The position numbers and the translations under genes were made by a program. A stretch of DNA of 64,000 nucleotides, taken from the IMG/VR virus record IMGVR_UViG_3300037264_004923, positions 1 through 64,000 of that record; one strand, written 5' to 3'. This stretch comes from a virus. A model generated the notes under the pieces. The model was not told where the DNA came from, searched no databases, and saw nothing but the letters and a program-made list of their open reading frames with translations. This document shows positions 49,624 to 59,324 of this stretch, in pieces; position 1 is the stretch's first letter, and each line of letters opens with the position of its first letter.

Positions 49624-50141
49624 GGGATATAGACCAGCCCAATTCCGTATCCGTCATCCCATACGCCCTTCTGCAGGGGGATGCTGGAGAAGAAACGGCG
49701 GATACCCTCGATGCGTAGGTCATGGAAACCTACTAATCCTCCAGAACGAACCAGAGGAGAATACATCTGGAAGTCAGAAGAAACTCCCTCGTAAGAATGA
49801 TCCCCATCGATGAATAGGAAATCGATAACAGGAACGGCCGTCTTAACCTTGTCGAATGTATCAGGGGATTTGCTATCACCCACAATAATAGGAGGGCGCT
49901 TGTCAAAGTACTGCTCGGCAGTAGCATCTCCAATATCTACACCCACTACATTACCCTCGACCCCCGCTATAATCTCCCAAACTCGAAGGCTTTTACCAGA
50001 CTGGACACCAATTTCTACGATGTTGGTGTGCGGTTCCAGAGCCTGAACACGAGAGGCAACCTCCCAAAGTTCATCATCGCTGGAAGCCCACCCCTGCCCG
50101 CGAGTAGCATTACATAGTTCTACAAACTGCTGCTTATCCAT
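49620..50141 (-). CDS. SAM methyltransferase (Methyltransf_24-like), 173 aa
   Basis: NIVEIGVQSGKSLRVW, FIDGDHSYEGVSSDFQMY and GGLVGFHDLR define the fold; the IDGDHSYEG block matches the 49075 product. Overlaps the GT2 gene by 8 bases. Confidence 0.87.
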   Translation of the reverse strand: MDKQQFVELCNATRGQGWASSDDELWEVASRVQALEPHTNIVEIGVQSGKSLRVWEIIAGVEGNVVGVDIGDATAEQYFDKRPPIIVGDSKSPDTFDKVKTAVPVIDFLFIDGDHSYEGVSSDFQMYSPLVRSGGLVGFHDLRIEGIRRFFSSIPLQKGVWDDGYGIGLVYIP

Positions 50142-51078
50142 GCTCTATTGCTCCTCCAATGGCTAAATCCCGTTCTATTAGGGGTCTAAACTTTTCCTGT
50201 CCGTACAAGAAATCCTTTTCCCAGATAATCTTGCCTTGGTCATGATGCTCTTGGAACCAATAGTGCCAGTATTCTATGTTGTTGATTCCGCCAACAGACT
50301 TGTCGTCCTGCGTACTGCGATGGTGTATGCGTTGTCGGCGCTCCAGAGAAGCCTGTGTCCATTGATCAATATTGGTACCAAACAACATAGGATAACCATT
50401 AGCAAACGGAGAGGTTCCCTCTGTTGGGTTAGCGTAGCTCTCTTCTTGATCTCTATTACGAAGCATCTTAGGAGTATCTGCAATGAACCCATTGAAATAG
50501 CCGTTCTTTAGCATCGAATAAAAGAATCCAATATCAGCAGCGGAGTGATGTCTCTCAGGAAATCCTCCGAGTTTAGACCAAACTTCCTTCCTAAAAGCAA
50601 AGGCACCGCTACCTCGCGGGTTAGAATTAAGCTCGATATTTAGATTGCCGCGTCTAACAACAGGCCCTCCAGAAAATCCGGCATCTCCCATAACACCGAG
50701 ACACCCGACATAAGGAAGCTCCAAGGCACTGGCTACATTTGGAAGTCCAGGCCCCACCATCTCGATATCATTGTTCAGCAGCAGCACGTAGTCTGAGTTG
50801 CACAAGGCAGTCGCCTGATTGGCTGCGTTTGTAAACCCACGATTGCCGCCGCTATTCAAAATCACGGTGGAGGTGGCAGGAAGATTCTGATATAGCATCT
50901 GTTGTACTTGTTTATCAGAAGACGCATCATCTACTACGATGATCTCCATAGGCATATCGGACGTATTATGAAGAGATTGTAGCAAGTTAAAGGTGTATTC
51001 CGCCCGTTGAAAGCTCAAAACGATAATGGAAATGAAATCCTTACCAGAGTACGGGGAATCCAACTTGTGCATTGTCAT
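50134..51078 (-). CDS. Family 2 glycosyltransferase, 314 aa
   Basis: Rhamnosyltransferase-like GT2: ISIIVLSFQRAEYT, EIIVVDDASSD, NRGFTNAANQA and LLLNNDIEMV (the DxD-like metal site). The C-terminal part is long and variable, likely acceptor-specific. Confidence 0.9.
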   Translation of the reverse strand: MTMHKLDSPYSGKDFISIIVLSFQRAEYTFNLLQSLHNTSDMPMEIIVVDDASSDKQVQQMLYQNLPATSTVILNSGGNRGFTNAANQATALCNSDYVLLLNNDIEMVGPGLPNVASALELPYVGCLGVMGDAGFSGGPVVRRGNLNIELNSNPRGSGAFAFRKEVWSKLGGFPERHHSAADIGFFYSMLKNGYFNGFIADTPKMLRNRDQEESYANPTEGTSPFANGYPMLFGTNIDQWTQASLERRQRIHHRSTQDDKSVGGINNIEYWHYWFQEHHDQGKIIWEKDFLYGQEKFRPLIERDLAIGGAIEHG

Positions 51079-51091
51079 AGTTAATCCTCTA

Positions 51092-52057
51092 TTACTTTGT
51101 GTTCAGAATGTATTCTTCAATCTTGTTCCACGCCTCCGCAGGACGCCTGTGGGGCTCGAATCCCTGCTGAAAGATGTCGTGAATCTTGTAATAATACTCT
51201 CTATCGGAAAGAAGTCTTCGGAAAGTTTCTTCAAGTTTCTCTTCGGAAACAGCTACAGCTGAGGGAAGAAGATCGGCTTCTCTGGCTTCCTCCCCAAAGA
51301 AACCAAAGTCGTTGCAAAGAACTGGAATGGACTTGGCGTAGATCGCCTCGAATACGCAACCTGTAATACCACCTGGATTGATGCTCAACTTGGCCTGACA
51401 CATGAGATTTACCAGTTCTGTCCAAGGAATTCTATCCAGTCCTCGATGAGGAATCTTGGTCAAAAGCTCTCTAACTTCAGGCTCGAACTCGCCGACGTCA
51501 ACAAAAGCTGCCCCGCCAAACACTATTTCGAAGTCAAAGTCTGTTGCCAATCTGGCAAGAACACGAAGGTGCGCCATACTGGACTGACGGCGATGCTCTC
51601 CGAAACCCGGAGTGAAACTACCTTTGTTTGCCCACATCAATAGTCTACGATTGAAGGGTTCAGGCATATCTGTAGGAAGAAAGCTGTCCAGATAAGGGAT
51701 GGGAGCAAAGAATCTCTGAAGATTCTGGTGCTGGAAGTTCTCGATCGCCTGTCGATAAGAAGACCGGGTAGGATGAAGCATGGGATGCCCGCAATGAAGG
51801 TAGCTCGGAGCCTCGGGGCTGAAGTAGTTATGGAAATGAGAGCGATCGGGGCATCGGTAGGCGTCAGAAGTTGCGGCGTCAAAAGTAAAATCCACCTGAG
51901 AGGATGCTCCAAAGATCTCGGCAGGATGAGCAAAAACAGGGGTGTGTCCGATAGTTGCCAAGTAATGCGCCCAGTTCACGGAGTATCGTATTTCCAAGCC
52001 ACCATACGTGTTAATATCCGAGATATGGCAGCTGTGAGATTGGAACAAAAGTTTCAT
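51092..52057 (-). CDS. GT-B-type glycosyltransferase, 321 aa
   Basis: The C-terminal half (KLSINPGGITGCVFEAIYAKSIPVLCNDFG) matches the donor-binding domain of GT1/GT4 or exostosin-like enzymes. No DxD motif. ATG 52057 is chosen because AAGGATTATC precedes it. Confidence 0.8.
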   Translation of the reverse strand: MKLLFQSHSCHISDINTYGGLEIRYSVNWAHYLATIGHTPVFAHPAEIFGASSQVDFTFDAATSDAYRCPDRSHFHNYFSPEAPSYLHCGHPMLHPTRSSYRQAIENFQHQNLQRFFAPIPYLDSFLPTDMPEPFNRRLLMWANKGSFTPGFGEHRRQSSMAHLRVLARLATDFDFEIVFGGAAFVDVGEFEPEVRELLTKIPHRGLDRIPWTELVNLMCQAKLSINPGGITGCVFEAIYAKSIPVLCNDFGFFGEEAREADLLPSAVAVSEEKLEETFRRLLSDREYYYKIHDIFQQGFEPHRRPAEAWNKIEEYILNTK

Positions 52058-52065
52058 GATAATCC

Positions 52066-52734
52066 TTATGCGGGTTTGCGCCACAAGGCAAAACCGGCGC
52101 GGTCGGGCTCGATCACTTGAACAGGTCCAAGGGTGGCGAGATGTTCTCGCAACGCATCTACCCCGTCCGTGCGGAAATCTGCGAGGACAAACAACCCGCC
52201 GGGTCGAAGAAAGGGCAGGACAATGTTCTCAAAATCTCTACGAGGAACATCGCCGAAGTGTCCTCCATCATGGAAGATCATGTCAGCTTGTTTGTCCCCT
52301 AAAATATAAGCTATTTGCTCGTGAACCTCAAGAGAATTCGAATCTCCTATTACAAATCGAATGCTTCTCTCGCTGGCTTCCGGATCCAGGGGGTTTTCGG
52401 TGCAGTTTTCGGGGCTCACAAAATTACTGGGACATGTTTCCCACTCCCAAGTAGGGCCTGGGCGAGCTGCCAAATAGGGAGGTATTGTGGAATGTCCTGA
52501 ACATCCAAGAAGTTGATCTTTGGGAGCCATATCGACCTCAATGAGCAGACCTTCCTCCCGAGGAAGCATCCTCTCCCAAACCCTCAAAGTCCCACAACAT
52601 TTAACGCCTACCTCAATGATGGTCTTGAGGGGGTTAACTTTCTGGATCTCTTGGATAAGGGCGAAGAATTCATGCGGATAGTTCTCCACATATCGACCTT
52701 TCCAAAGAGATTTGAGCTCCTCCGAAGTAATCAT
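52066..52734 (-). CDS. SAM methyltransferase, 222 aa
   Basis: TIIEVGVKCCGTLRVWERM (motif I) and ADMIFHDGGHFGDVPRRDFE (acidic strand with DGGH). Related to CmcI-like enzymes but with a cysteine-containing insert. ATG 52734 overlaps the upstream stop (TAATG). Confidence 0.85.
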   Translation of the reverse strand: MITSEELKSLWKGRYVENYPHEFFALIQEIQKVNPLKTIIEVGVKCCGTLRVWERMLPREEGLLIEVDMAPKDQLLGCSGHSTIPPYLAARPGPTWEWETCPSNFVSPENCTENPLDPEASERSIRFVIGDSNSLEVHEQIAYILGDKQADMIFHDGGHFGDVPRRDFENIVLPFLRPGGLFVLADFRTDGVDALREHLATLGPVQVIEPDRAGFALWRKPA

Positions 52735-53456
52735 TAGATTGCGCAATAATCACGCAAAAGGTTCGCGTGCGCAGCATCGTAATAGTTATGCAAAGGGCCA
52801 TCAGAAGGATAATTCACAAGGTCTTCGTAGGACATCTTTTCACAGAACAAGGTCTGGACACAGGTGTCGGGAATGTCCTGATGCAGAATCTTGAACCCAG
52901 CTGTCCTAATCATAAATCGCATTTGATGGGCATGCAAACAGGAAACATGCTGTAGATTCGCCATGGCGTTATCAGGAATGTCTACATTTACATCCTTACC
53001 ATGCCATTGCGGCACATTCAGCACCATACGCCCTCCAATGCGTAGTACTCTGTACATTTCCAGGATGGCTTTCCAAGGATACCAGACGTGTTCCAATGCC
53101 TGAACAGAAATTATTCCATCTACACTCTCATTTTCGATGTCTAACATTTCGCACATGTCGTTCATTAGGCACTTGAAACCTTCTGCGATGAGAAGATCCT
53201 TTACTTGAGGAGACATGACAAGATTGGTACAATCGTATCCCAATTCCTGATATACCTTTGCCTCATACCAATTCGCACCCAAATTCAAAATCTTGGGATG
53301 GGTATCAAGGGGAATATACTTCTTGATTTCGTGCCTACCATCAGGACCACCCATAAAGGGTTGCCAAACATGCTCGTTATGATCTTGATCTCCAGCATAG
53401 ATGTTTGTTGATGGAAATCTGTAGCGAGCTAAAGATCGTGCATCTCTTTCGTTCAT
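52734..53456 (-). CDS. SAM methyltransferase (Methyltransf_11-like), 240 aa
   Basis: KILNLGANWYEAKVYQELG, DGIISVQALEHVWYPWKAI and GGRMVLNVPQ give motifs I, post-I and III of class I methyltransferases. AGGAGACATTTT precedes ATG 53456, which overlaps the hydrolase stop by 4 bases. Confidence 0.87.
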   Translation of the reverse strand: MNERDARSLARYRFPSTNIYAGDQDHNEHVWQPFMGGPDGRHEIKKYIPLDTHPKILNLGANWYEAKVYQELGYDCTNLVMSPQVKDLLIAEGFKCLMNDMCEMLDIENESVDGIISVQALEHVWYPWKAILEMYRVLRIGGRMVLNVPQWHGKDVNVDIPDNAMANLQHVSCLHAHQMRFMIRTAGFKILHQDIPDTCVQTLFCEKMSYEDLVNYPSDGPLHNYYDAAHANLLRDYCAI

Positions 53457-54157
53457 AAAATGTCTCCTAAAATTACCGCGGATAAACCACCGGTAACTTG
53501 TTGTTGAATTACATGTGTTGCGCAAGCATGGGAAGCGCAGCCGTAATACTTGATCTCGACGCCTAAACAATTCTCGATGTGCTTGGCGTATATCACATCT
53601 TTCTTACTTCCCTTGCCCACATGAAGGAAGTATTTCGTGTGCCCATTGGATTCGGACAGAAGTGCTCTTAAATCCGGGACGTAATAATCTACCAATGGAG
53701 GTTCGGATAGTAGCTGATGTATTTGAGGAAAGGTATCGTACGCTTCCATACCCTCTTCATAATAGCGTTGCTCCAATTCCGGGGTTAGAAAAGTCTGAGG
53801 ACCAAAAGCATGAACTGTGTCCGCCTTCAAAAGGTACCCAAACATTATCGCGGCAAACCCACCGGCACTCACACCCACTAAGCGTAAATGCGTAGGCTGC
53901 GCCTCTTCTATTAACTCTTGTAACTTTGTTGCCGTTTTCGAAATGGAGTCAAGATCCTCGTTAAGTCCTTGTTGATACCAGACATACTTGTTATCCAAGC
54001 AGTATATCTTGGAACAATCTGCATGTCGTGTAGTTCGAACAAATTCAAAGTGCTCCAACTCTATTAGACGAGATGCCATGCCGGCGAAGGTAATGATTAA
54101 GGCTTTCCCTGGGTTTAGTTCCCATTTAATCCCCTTTTCATTGGATAGGGTATCCAT
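53453..54157 (-). CDS. Alpha/beta-hydrolase-fold protein, 234 aa
   Basis: The nucleophile elbow VGVSAGGFAAI (GxSxG) and a C-terminal KYFLHVGKGSKKD...ASHACATH region with a likely catalytic His support a serine hydrolase or esterase. In glycan clusters such enzymes often remove or transfer acyl groups. No signal peptide. Confidence 0.75.
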   Translation of the reverse strand: MDTLSNEKGIKWELNPGKALIITFAGMASRLIELEHFEFVRTTRHADCSKIYCLDNKYVWYQQGLNEDLDSISKTATKLQELIEEAQPTHLRLVGVSAGGFAAIMFGYLLKADTVHAFGPQTFLTPELEQRYYEEGMEAYDTFPQIHQLLSEPPLVDYYVPDLRALLSESNGHTKYFLHVGKGSKKDVIYAKHIENCLGVEIKYYGCASHACATHVIQQQVTGGLSAVILGDIL

Positions 54158-54169
54158 CCTACCTCCGGA

Positions 54170-55108
54170 CTATACTTGTTTCTCCTTTGCGCAAAGCTTT
54201 AGGTATTGATCAAACTTATGAATCTCGTGAAGGTGCGGCCGCTTATCATTATCTTCGCTATGTTGTTCTGCCCAGTCTTTGAACTCTTGGCATACTTGGC
54301 CACTCTTTAGGAGTGGATCCAAATCGTGGTACTTTTTCACTTCTGGATGATTCCTTTGAAGGATGTCCAGCATTTCGTGCCAGGAATCAATCTTGAAACC
54401 ATCCTTGAGAGGATAGAAGGTCAAATTCAAAGGTCCGCCTGGGTGCCAACGTGGGTCCTGACCGGTCTCCTTGAACCAATACTCAAAACTTTCCTTATGA
54501 TCAGCCCAAACCCCGCCCGCGAAGAAGTTGCGGCAAGATCCTCGCAAGGAACCTGATTGGGTTTTATGGTGATAGTAAACAGCATTACATCGAACGCCGC
54601 CACGTTTCCCGACCATTGCCTGATGTAGATCAATCTCGAAACGTAGCTGATTATTCCAGGCGGTCAGCATTTCTCGATAGTAGTCGCTCGGCTGTCCCGT
54701 GTTTCCATCCCAACAATCAACGCAGCGGAAAGCTACGGTATCAAACTTGGAAGCATACTCGCTTTGCTGAATGATGGGGCGTAAAGACTGCAGCATCTCC
54801 TCGCTAGGAACTTCATCGTCGTCCAGCCAAAGCATCCAGCCGCCAGTGATTGCATCCAACCCGGCTTGATACTGAGCACGGAAAGAGTCATCCCACGGCC
54901 GATAAACGATTTCTAGATTAGGAATGGTCTGGAGATAGGCCTCGGCTTCTTCGTCTCGAAAACCAATAACGATTAGAGCCCGATCTACATAGGGCATAAT
55001 CAAAGGTAGGTTGCGCTTCAGCTTATCTAGGTGTGGGGTTGAAACGCACACATAGGTGAGGTAGTCCTGTTGCAATCTTTGGTTGACGACAGTGGTTCCG
55101 TAGTCCAT
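54170..55108 (-). CDS. Glycosyltransferase (GT2-like), 312 aa
   Basis: VDRALIVIGFRDEEAEAYL and the metal site WMLWLDDDEVPSE identify a GT-A enzyme. It overlaps the next upstream gene by a base and belongs with the pair at 55108 and 55980. Confidence 0.83.
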   Translation of the reverse strand: MDYGTTVVNQRLQQDYLTYVCVSTPHLDKLKRNLPLIMPYVDRALIVIGFRDEEAEAYLQTIPNLEIVYRPWDDSFRAQYQAGLDAITGGWMLWLDDDEVPSEEMLQSLRPIIQQSEYASKFDTVAFRCVDCWDGNTGQPSDYYREMLTAWNNQLRFEIDLHQAMVGKRGGVRCNAVYYHHKTQSGSLRGSCRNFFAGGVWADHKESFEYWFKETGQDPRWHPGGPLNLTFYPLKDGFKIDSWHEMLDILQRNHPEVKKYHDLDPLLKSGQVCQEFKDWAEQHSEDNDKRPHLHEIHKFDQYLKLCAKEKQV

Positions 55109-55992
55109 TAGAAACTCATCTCCCCTGGGTAAGGCTTTCGATCAGGATCGTAGGTAGGAAATTCCTGATTCGTAAGACTTGGATTCAATTCTGGATGAAG
55201 CAAAACAAAATAGACCACAAAGAAAGATCTAAACTCGCTATTGACAGAGTTTCTCTGTTCAACAAACCATTCAGTAAGAGGGGCAGGAACATTGCCCTCT
55301 CGCATCAGCTTTTCCAGCTGGTAGAAAGCGGTAATCCCTTCTTGCGAGCAGCGGGCACGTAGATCCCGCCAAGCTGTCTCGTCTCCTGGTCCACCCGCGG
55401 GCTGAGAAATAGCAAATCCGTTCCTCGTACCTCGTAAGTGTACAGAGGCTTCAGAACGGACATGGTAGTACTTGAAATCGACACGGGCGTGTCGGTGAGG
55501 AACTCCCAAGTTAATGCCTTCGTGATGAAGACCCTGATAAGTTATCTGCGGGGTCAGCTTAAATAGGTTCGGGCACCAGAAATCGGGATTAGCTATCCGG
55601 GTAGAGCCGTCAAGCTGAGCTACAATATCGCAAGCTTTGAATTCTACAACGTTAATTCCGGCGACCTCGGCCTGTCTAATGAGTTCTCGAAGATTGGAAC
55701 CCCCCTCCAGAGAAATGAACTCGTCGACATCCAGGCGCATCATCCAGCCTGTTTTTTCCGCCGCGGCTAAATAACGATTGCGAAGGCGGATCGTCTGATA
55801 GCCCTCAAAGTCCAGAATAGCCGTGATCTTCAGGCGCTTTGCCTCGTCAGATACGAGCCAGTCATTCATCTCAGGCTCAGAAGAATCAGAGACTACAATA
55901 ACACGATCAAAGAACTGAGAGTTGTGATAGAGATTTCTCTTTAGTTCGCTAAAACGATTCTTTACGATCATACCCATCACTACTTGATGCAT
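55108..55992 (-). CDS. Glycosyltransferase (GT2-like), 294 aa
   Basis: FDRVIVVSDSSEPEMNDW and MMRLDVDEFISLEGG (DVDE metal site) give a GT-A fold. ATG 55992 follows GGAGAAACCA; an in-frame TTG at 56004 is an alternative. Confidence 0.85.
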   Translation of the reverse strand: MHQVVMGMIVKNRFSELKRNLYHNSQFFDRVIVVSDSSEPEMNDWLVSDEAKRLKITAILDFEGYQTIRLRNRYLAAAEKTGWMMRLDVDEFISLEGGSNLRELIRQAEVAGINVVEFKACDIVAQLDGSTRIANPDFWCPNLFKLTPQITYQGLHHEGINLGVPHRHARVDFKYYHVRSEASVHLRGTRNGFAISQPAGGPGDETAWRDLRARCSQEGITAFYQLEKLMREGNVPAPLTEWFVEQRNSVNSEFRSFFVVYFVLLHPELNPSLTNQEFPTYDPDRKPYPGEMSF

Positions 55993-56780
55993 TGGTTTCT
56001 CCAATCTAGGAAAGCCCGGGGGTGGGTTCCTGTATAATCCAAAAACTCGGGTTCTATTTCTCTAACCTCGGGATTATCTACCGTGGTATCGATGTTCTTG
56101 GGCTTAAAATCATAAGGTTTAAGTTCGTGATCCTTGGGGATTTTATCCGCCGGATGAAACAAACTATCCAAAACTTGGATCCTCTTACTGATTGTGAGAG
56201 GATTGCCGAAACGCTGGTAATGATAGATCCAGATCTCGGGAATAAGCGGGCGATACCCTGGGGTTGTTGGAACACAGTTGTGTCCGTCCAAAGTGGCATA
56301 GGTGTGAGTTCTCTTACGCGTGAGGCGTACCGCTTTGATCGTCCAATCCCTTCGAATACGCGACATGTCTCCATAGAAACACACACGCTGAAACTCAAAC
56401 CCTGTAATGTCCGGAGTAGCCCGATCAATAAGCAGGTGAAGATTATTCCTATCCTGCTCATGAAAGGCCTCGTCAAGCTGACAATGTAATTGCCAGTCAA
56501 AATAACATTCAGACATGGCTATGTCGGTCTGCCTTCCAATTTCTGTTCCGGCGTTTCTATTTTCCATGTTCCAAGCGGAAACAACCAGCTTCACATCAAA
56601 ATCTTCCCGCAGCTTCTGGCAGACCTCAAAGGTCCCATCGTCTATCGTGGGATCGTAGCAAAGTATTACCTCGTCTGTTACGTTCGCAAGGGCTTCAACA
56701 CATTGGCGAATAGGGTAGCCAAGCTCAACTACATTACGAGCAATGGTAAATCCACTAATCTTGTTTGTAGGCGATGACAT
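55980..56780 (-). CDS. Glycosyltransferase (GT2-like), 266 aa
   Basis: TDEVILCYDPTIDDGTFEV and HCQLDEAFHEQDR stand in the positions of the nucleotide and metal motifs; the latter is LDEAF rather than a DxD, so activity is less sure. Overlaps both neighbours by 13-26 bases. Confidence 0.78.
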   Translation of the reverse strand: MSSPTNKISGFTIARNVVELGYPIRQCVEALANVTDEVILCYDPTIDDGTFEVCQKLREDFDVKLVVSAWNMENRNAGTEIGRQTDIAMSECYFDWQLHCQLDEAFHEQDRNNLHLLIDRATPDITGFEFQRVCFYGDMSRIRRDWTIKAVRLTRKRTHTYATLDGHNCVPTTPGYRPLIPEIWIYHYQRFGNPLTISKRIQVLDSLFHPADKIPKDHELKPYDFKPKNIDTTVDNPEVREIEPEFLDYTGTHPRAFLDWRNQCIK

Positions 56781-57366
56781 GCAATTCCCAATCGTTTTCT
56801 ACTATGCGTCTTACATCCTTGAATCCAGCTTTCTCCAGTCGGATCCTAAAACTATCGAAGGTATATAGAGCCTTGTGAGAGCTCCACTCCGTATAGACTC
56901 CAGGATGTGGGACTTCTCCGTCTTTCAAGGTATTGCGCTTCCAGTTAGGATCCCCTGAGATCTTCTCCCAACCATCGGGGCCTCCGGGAATATCAGAGAA
57001 ACCTCCGTATAAACAGATCATAGTCTCTTCTGTGGAGTGGATACCCTCAATGTGGGCTCGGCACATAAAGTCCAAGTCGGGCATCTTGATAGTCATTTTT
57101 CCGCCCGGCTTCAAAATTCTGTTCCATTCCAATAATACCCAGGCAATCTCGGTATAGGAAATGTGTTCTACAGCGTGGGCGGAATAAAGCTCATCCACAG
57201 ATTCGCTCTTTAGCCACTCAAGGTTTCGAATGTCGGAAACCTTATTGACATTCCCACCCCCGACCACATCTACATGATAGAACCCCTCGATGCCATGAGG
57301 ACCAGAGCCAAGTTCTATCCTTACAGGTGCGCTCTCTCTTTTAGAGAGCAAGTCTTCAATCCGCAT
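56755..57366 (-). CDS. SAM methyltransferase, 203 aa
   Basis: RIELGSGPHGIEGFYHVDV (motif I), ELYSAHAVEHISYTEIAW and LKPGGKMTIKMPDLD are class I methyltransferase signatures. Start overlaps the ClpA-like gene by 11 bases. Confidence 0.88.
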   Translation of the reverse strand: MRIEDLLSKRESAPVRIELGSGPHGIEGFYHVDVVGGGNVNKVSDIRNLEWLKSESVDELYSAHAVEHISYTEIAWVLLEWNRILKPGGKMTIKMPDLDFMCRAHIEGIHSTEETMICLYGGFSDIPGGPDGWEKISGDPNWKRNTLKDGEVPHPGVYTEWSSHKALYTFDSFRIRLEKAGFKDVRRIVENDWELHVIAYKQD

Positions 57367-59311
57367 CTTCTTCCTTCTTTCCCTTCTTTGAGGATTTGAA
57401 GGTAAGCGCGGTCTTCTCAGGATTCAGCCCAACAGCGGCCTTGCTATTCTCTTCTATCTCATTAGAGAGAATGGCGCGAGCCAGTGGAGTATTCAAGTGT
57501 CGCTTGATTGCTCTGCGCAAAGGTCGGGCTCCGTACTTCTTATCGATACCACTATCGAGCAAGAAATTTTTAGCGGCGACACTAAAATTCAAACCCACGC
57601 CCTTGCCCTTCTGAATCTGATCTTTCACTTCATCCAACAAGATGTCCAGAATGCTTAGATAGTCATTCTTTTCGAGCTTGCGGAAATGAACGATCTCGTC
57701 CACGCGATTCAGGAACTCGGGCTTAAATCTCTGCTTCAAAGCTTCGTCTCGTGCCTTGGAAGACTTTAGGTCCGTCTGGACAGATACATCTCCAAAACCA
57801 AGGGTCCTACTAATCTCCGAGACTTCTGCTACCCCAATGTTAGAGGTCATGATAATCACACACTCATTAAATGGAACCTTTTTGCCCTTGTTATCGGTTA
57901 GTTCTCCGTCGTCGATGATTTGAAGGATACGATCATGAAAGTTAGAATGGGCTTTCTCGATCTCGTCAAAGAGAATGACAGAGAAAGGGCTCTTGGAAAC
58001 TTCTTTGGTGAGATGCCCACCATCATCATAGCCAACATACCCCGGCGGGCTTCCCGCAAGTTTAGCGGACTCGTGCGGTTGCTGATAATCTTGGCAATCA
58101 ATCCTCACTAGGGGGGCTTCCAAGCAATCTGCTAGAACCTTGGCGGTTTCAGTTTTGCCAACACCTGTATTACCGGTGAAAAGAAGTACACCAAGAGGTT
58201 CGTGTGGTCTTTTGAGCCCCACAGACGCACGTTGGACAGCATCTGCAATGTGGTGGATTGCTTCATCCTGCCCAACAACCTTCTGTTTCATCTTATCCGC
58301 CAAAGAAATCAAAGTTTCCTTGGACAGATCAGCGAACCTCTTGCGCTTACGAGAAGATACAATCTTATCTTCAGAGCCAGACTGGGCGATGCGTCGATTG
58401 TTTCTAATCTTGGATCTCTCCCGGGTCTTATACTGGGTGCGGACAGACTTCAAATCTACGCTCTCGAGCTTCAAAAAAGGATTGTGTTCGATGACAATCG
58501 CATAGAGTTCTTCCATTAGAATTTCGGGCTTAATCTTTTCAGAAATACCCAACTGATCCAACAGCTGGAAGACATCAGAGAAGTCTTCCACGCAACGTTC
58601 CACTACAAGAATGTGATAGCCACGGGTAGATTCAAAGGGGCTTCCGCCCAACAAGGATACCAACGCGGCATCGCTCTCTTCGTACTTGCGTACATTAACA
58701 TAGAGCCCGAGGCGATCCCATTTGTGTCCAACTAATTCATATGGAACGTCCACATTGCCTCCACCGGCAGAATTAGAGAATGGATTATCAGGAACGTCTT
58801 CCGCGGGAGGTGCATCCAAGAGGGGCGCATCCTCATCATCTTCGCGGAATGGATTATCATCTGTCTTGTAAGGGGTAGAAGTAATAATGGCTGGACCAAA
58901 ATTAGACAGCGGCGGATCTTGATCCCACAAATCGTTAGAAGTAAGCGCACGGCCCTTTTCTCCTGCACGCACCGAAGACTTCGTCTTCAGAATGTTATTC
59001 TGATTGATGACGATGTTTTCTGGTTTGAATCCTGGGCTGTGCCTAAAGATAAGATCGAGGGCCTCTTTACGGATCTCTGCCAGTTTTACGATTAACTCGG
59101 CTCTCTTGCGAATGTGATAGAAGAAGGGGCCTGCGTTCGCCATGCAAGTCCCGATAACAAAGTCTTCATAGAGATGGCGATAGATCAAACCCTTCTCAGA
59201 AGCCAGAACGGAGAGCTTATCATTTACGTCCGTCTCTGGAAACTCCAGGATCAGGACATAGAAATCAGCTGACTCCAATAGCACATTGTGAGTAATGTAC
59301 TTCTCCACCAT
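57356..59311 (-). CDS. ClpA/ClpB-like AAA+ protein with one ATPase domain
   Basis: A 651-residue protein. Only the second Clp-type AAA+ module is present: GQDEAIHHIADAV, Walker A GNTGVGKT near residue 380, PPGYVGYDDGG pore loop, ILFDEIEKAH, and the C-terminal ARPLRRAIKRHLNTPLA. The first 330 residues are unlike the usual Clp N-domain and D1. They contain two similar segments (FYVLILEFPETD and YHILVVERCVED) and an acidic proline-rich linker. It probably unfolds proteins; no ClpP-binding loop is obvious. Confidence 0.88.
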   Translation of the reverse strand: MVEKYITHNVLLESADFYVLILEFPETDVNDKLSVLASEKGLIYRHLYEDFVIGTCMANAGPFFYHIRKRAELIVKLAEIRKEALDLIFRHSPGFKPENIVINQNNILKTKSSVRAGEKGRALTSNDLWDQDPPLSNFGPAIITSTPYKTDDNPFREDDEDAPLLDAPPAEDVPDNPFSNSAGGGNVDVPYELVGHKWDRLGLYVNVRKYEESDAALVSLLGGSPFESTRGYHILVVERCVEDFSDVFQLLDQLGISEKIKPEILMEELYAIVIEHNPFLKLESVDLKSVRTQYKTRERSKIRNNRRIAQSGSEDKIVSSRKRKRFADLSKETLISLADKMKQKVVGQDEAIHHIADAVQRASVGLKRPHEPLGVLLFTGNTGVGKTETAKVLADCLEAPLVRIDCQDYQQPHESAKLAGSPPGYVGYDDGGHLTKEVSKSPFSVILFDEIEKAHSNFHDRILQIIDDGELTDNKGKKVPFNECVIIMTSNIGVAEVSEISRTLGFGDVSVQTDLKSSKARDEALKQRFKPEFLNRVDEIVHFRKLEKNDYLSILDILLDEVKDQIQKGKGVGLNFSVAAKNFLLDSGIDKKYGARPLRRAIKRHLNTPLARAILSNEIEENSKAAVGLNPEKTALTFKSSKKGKKEEDAD

Positions 59312-59324
59312 TAGGATCTCCCTA

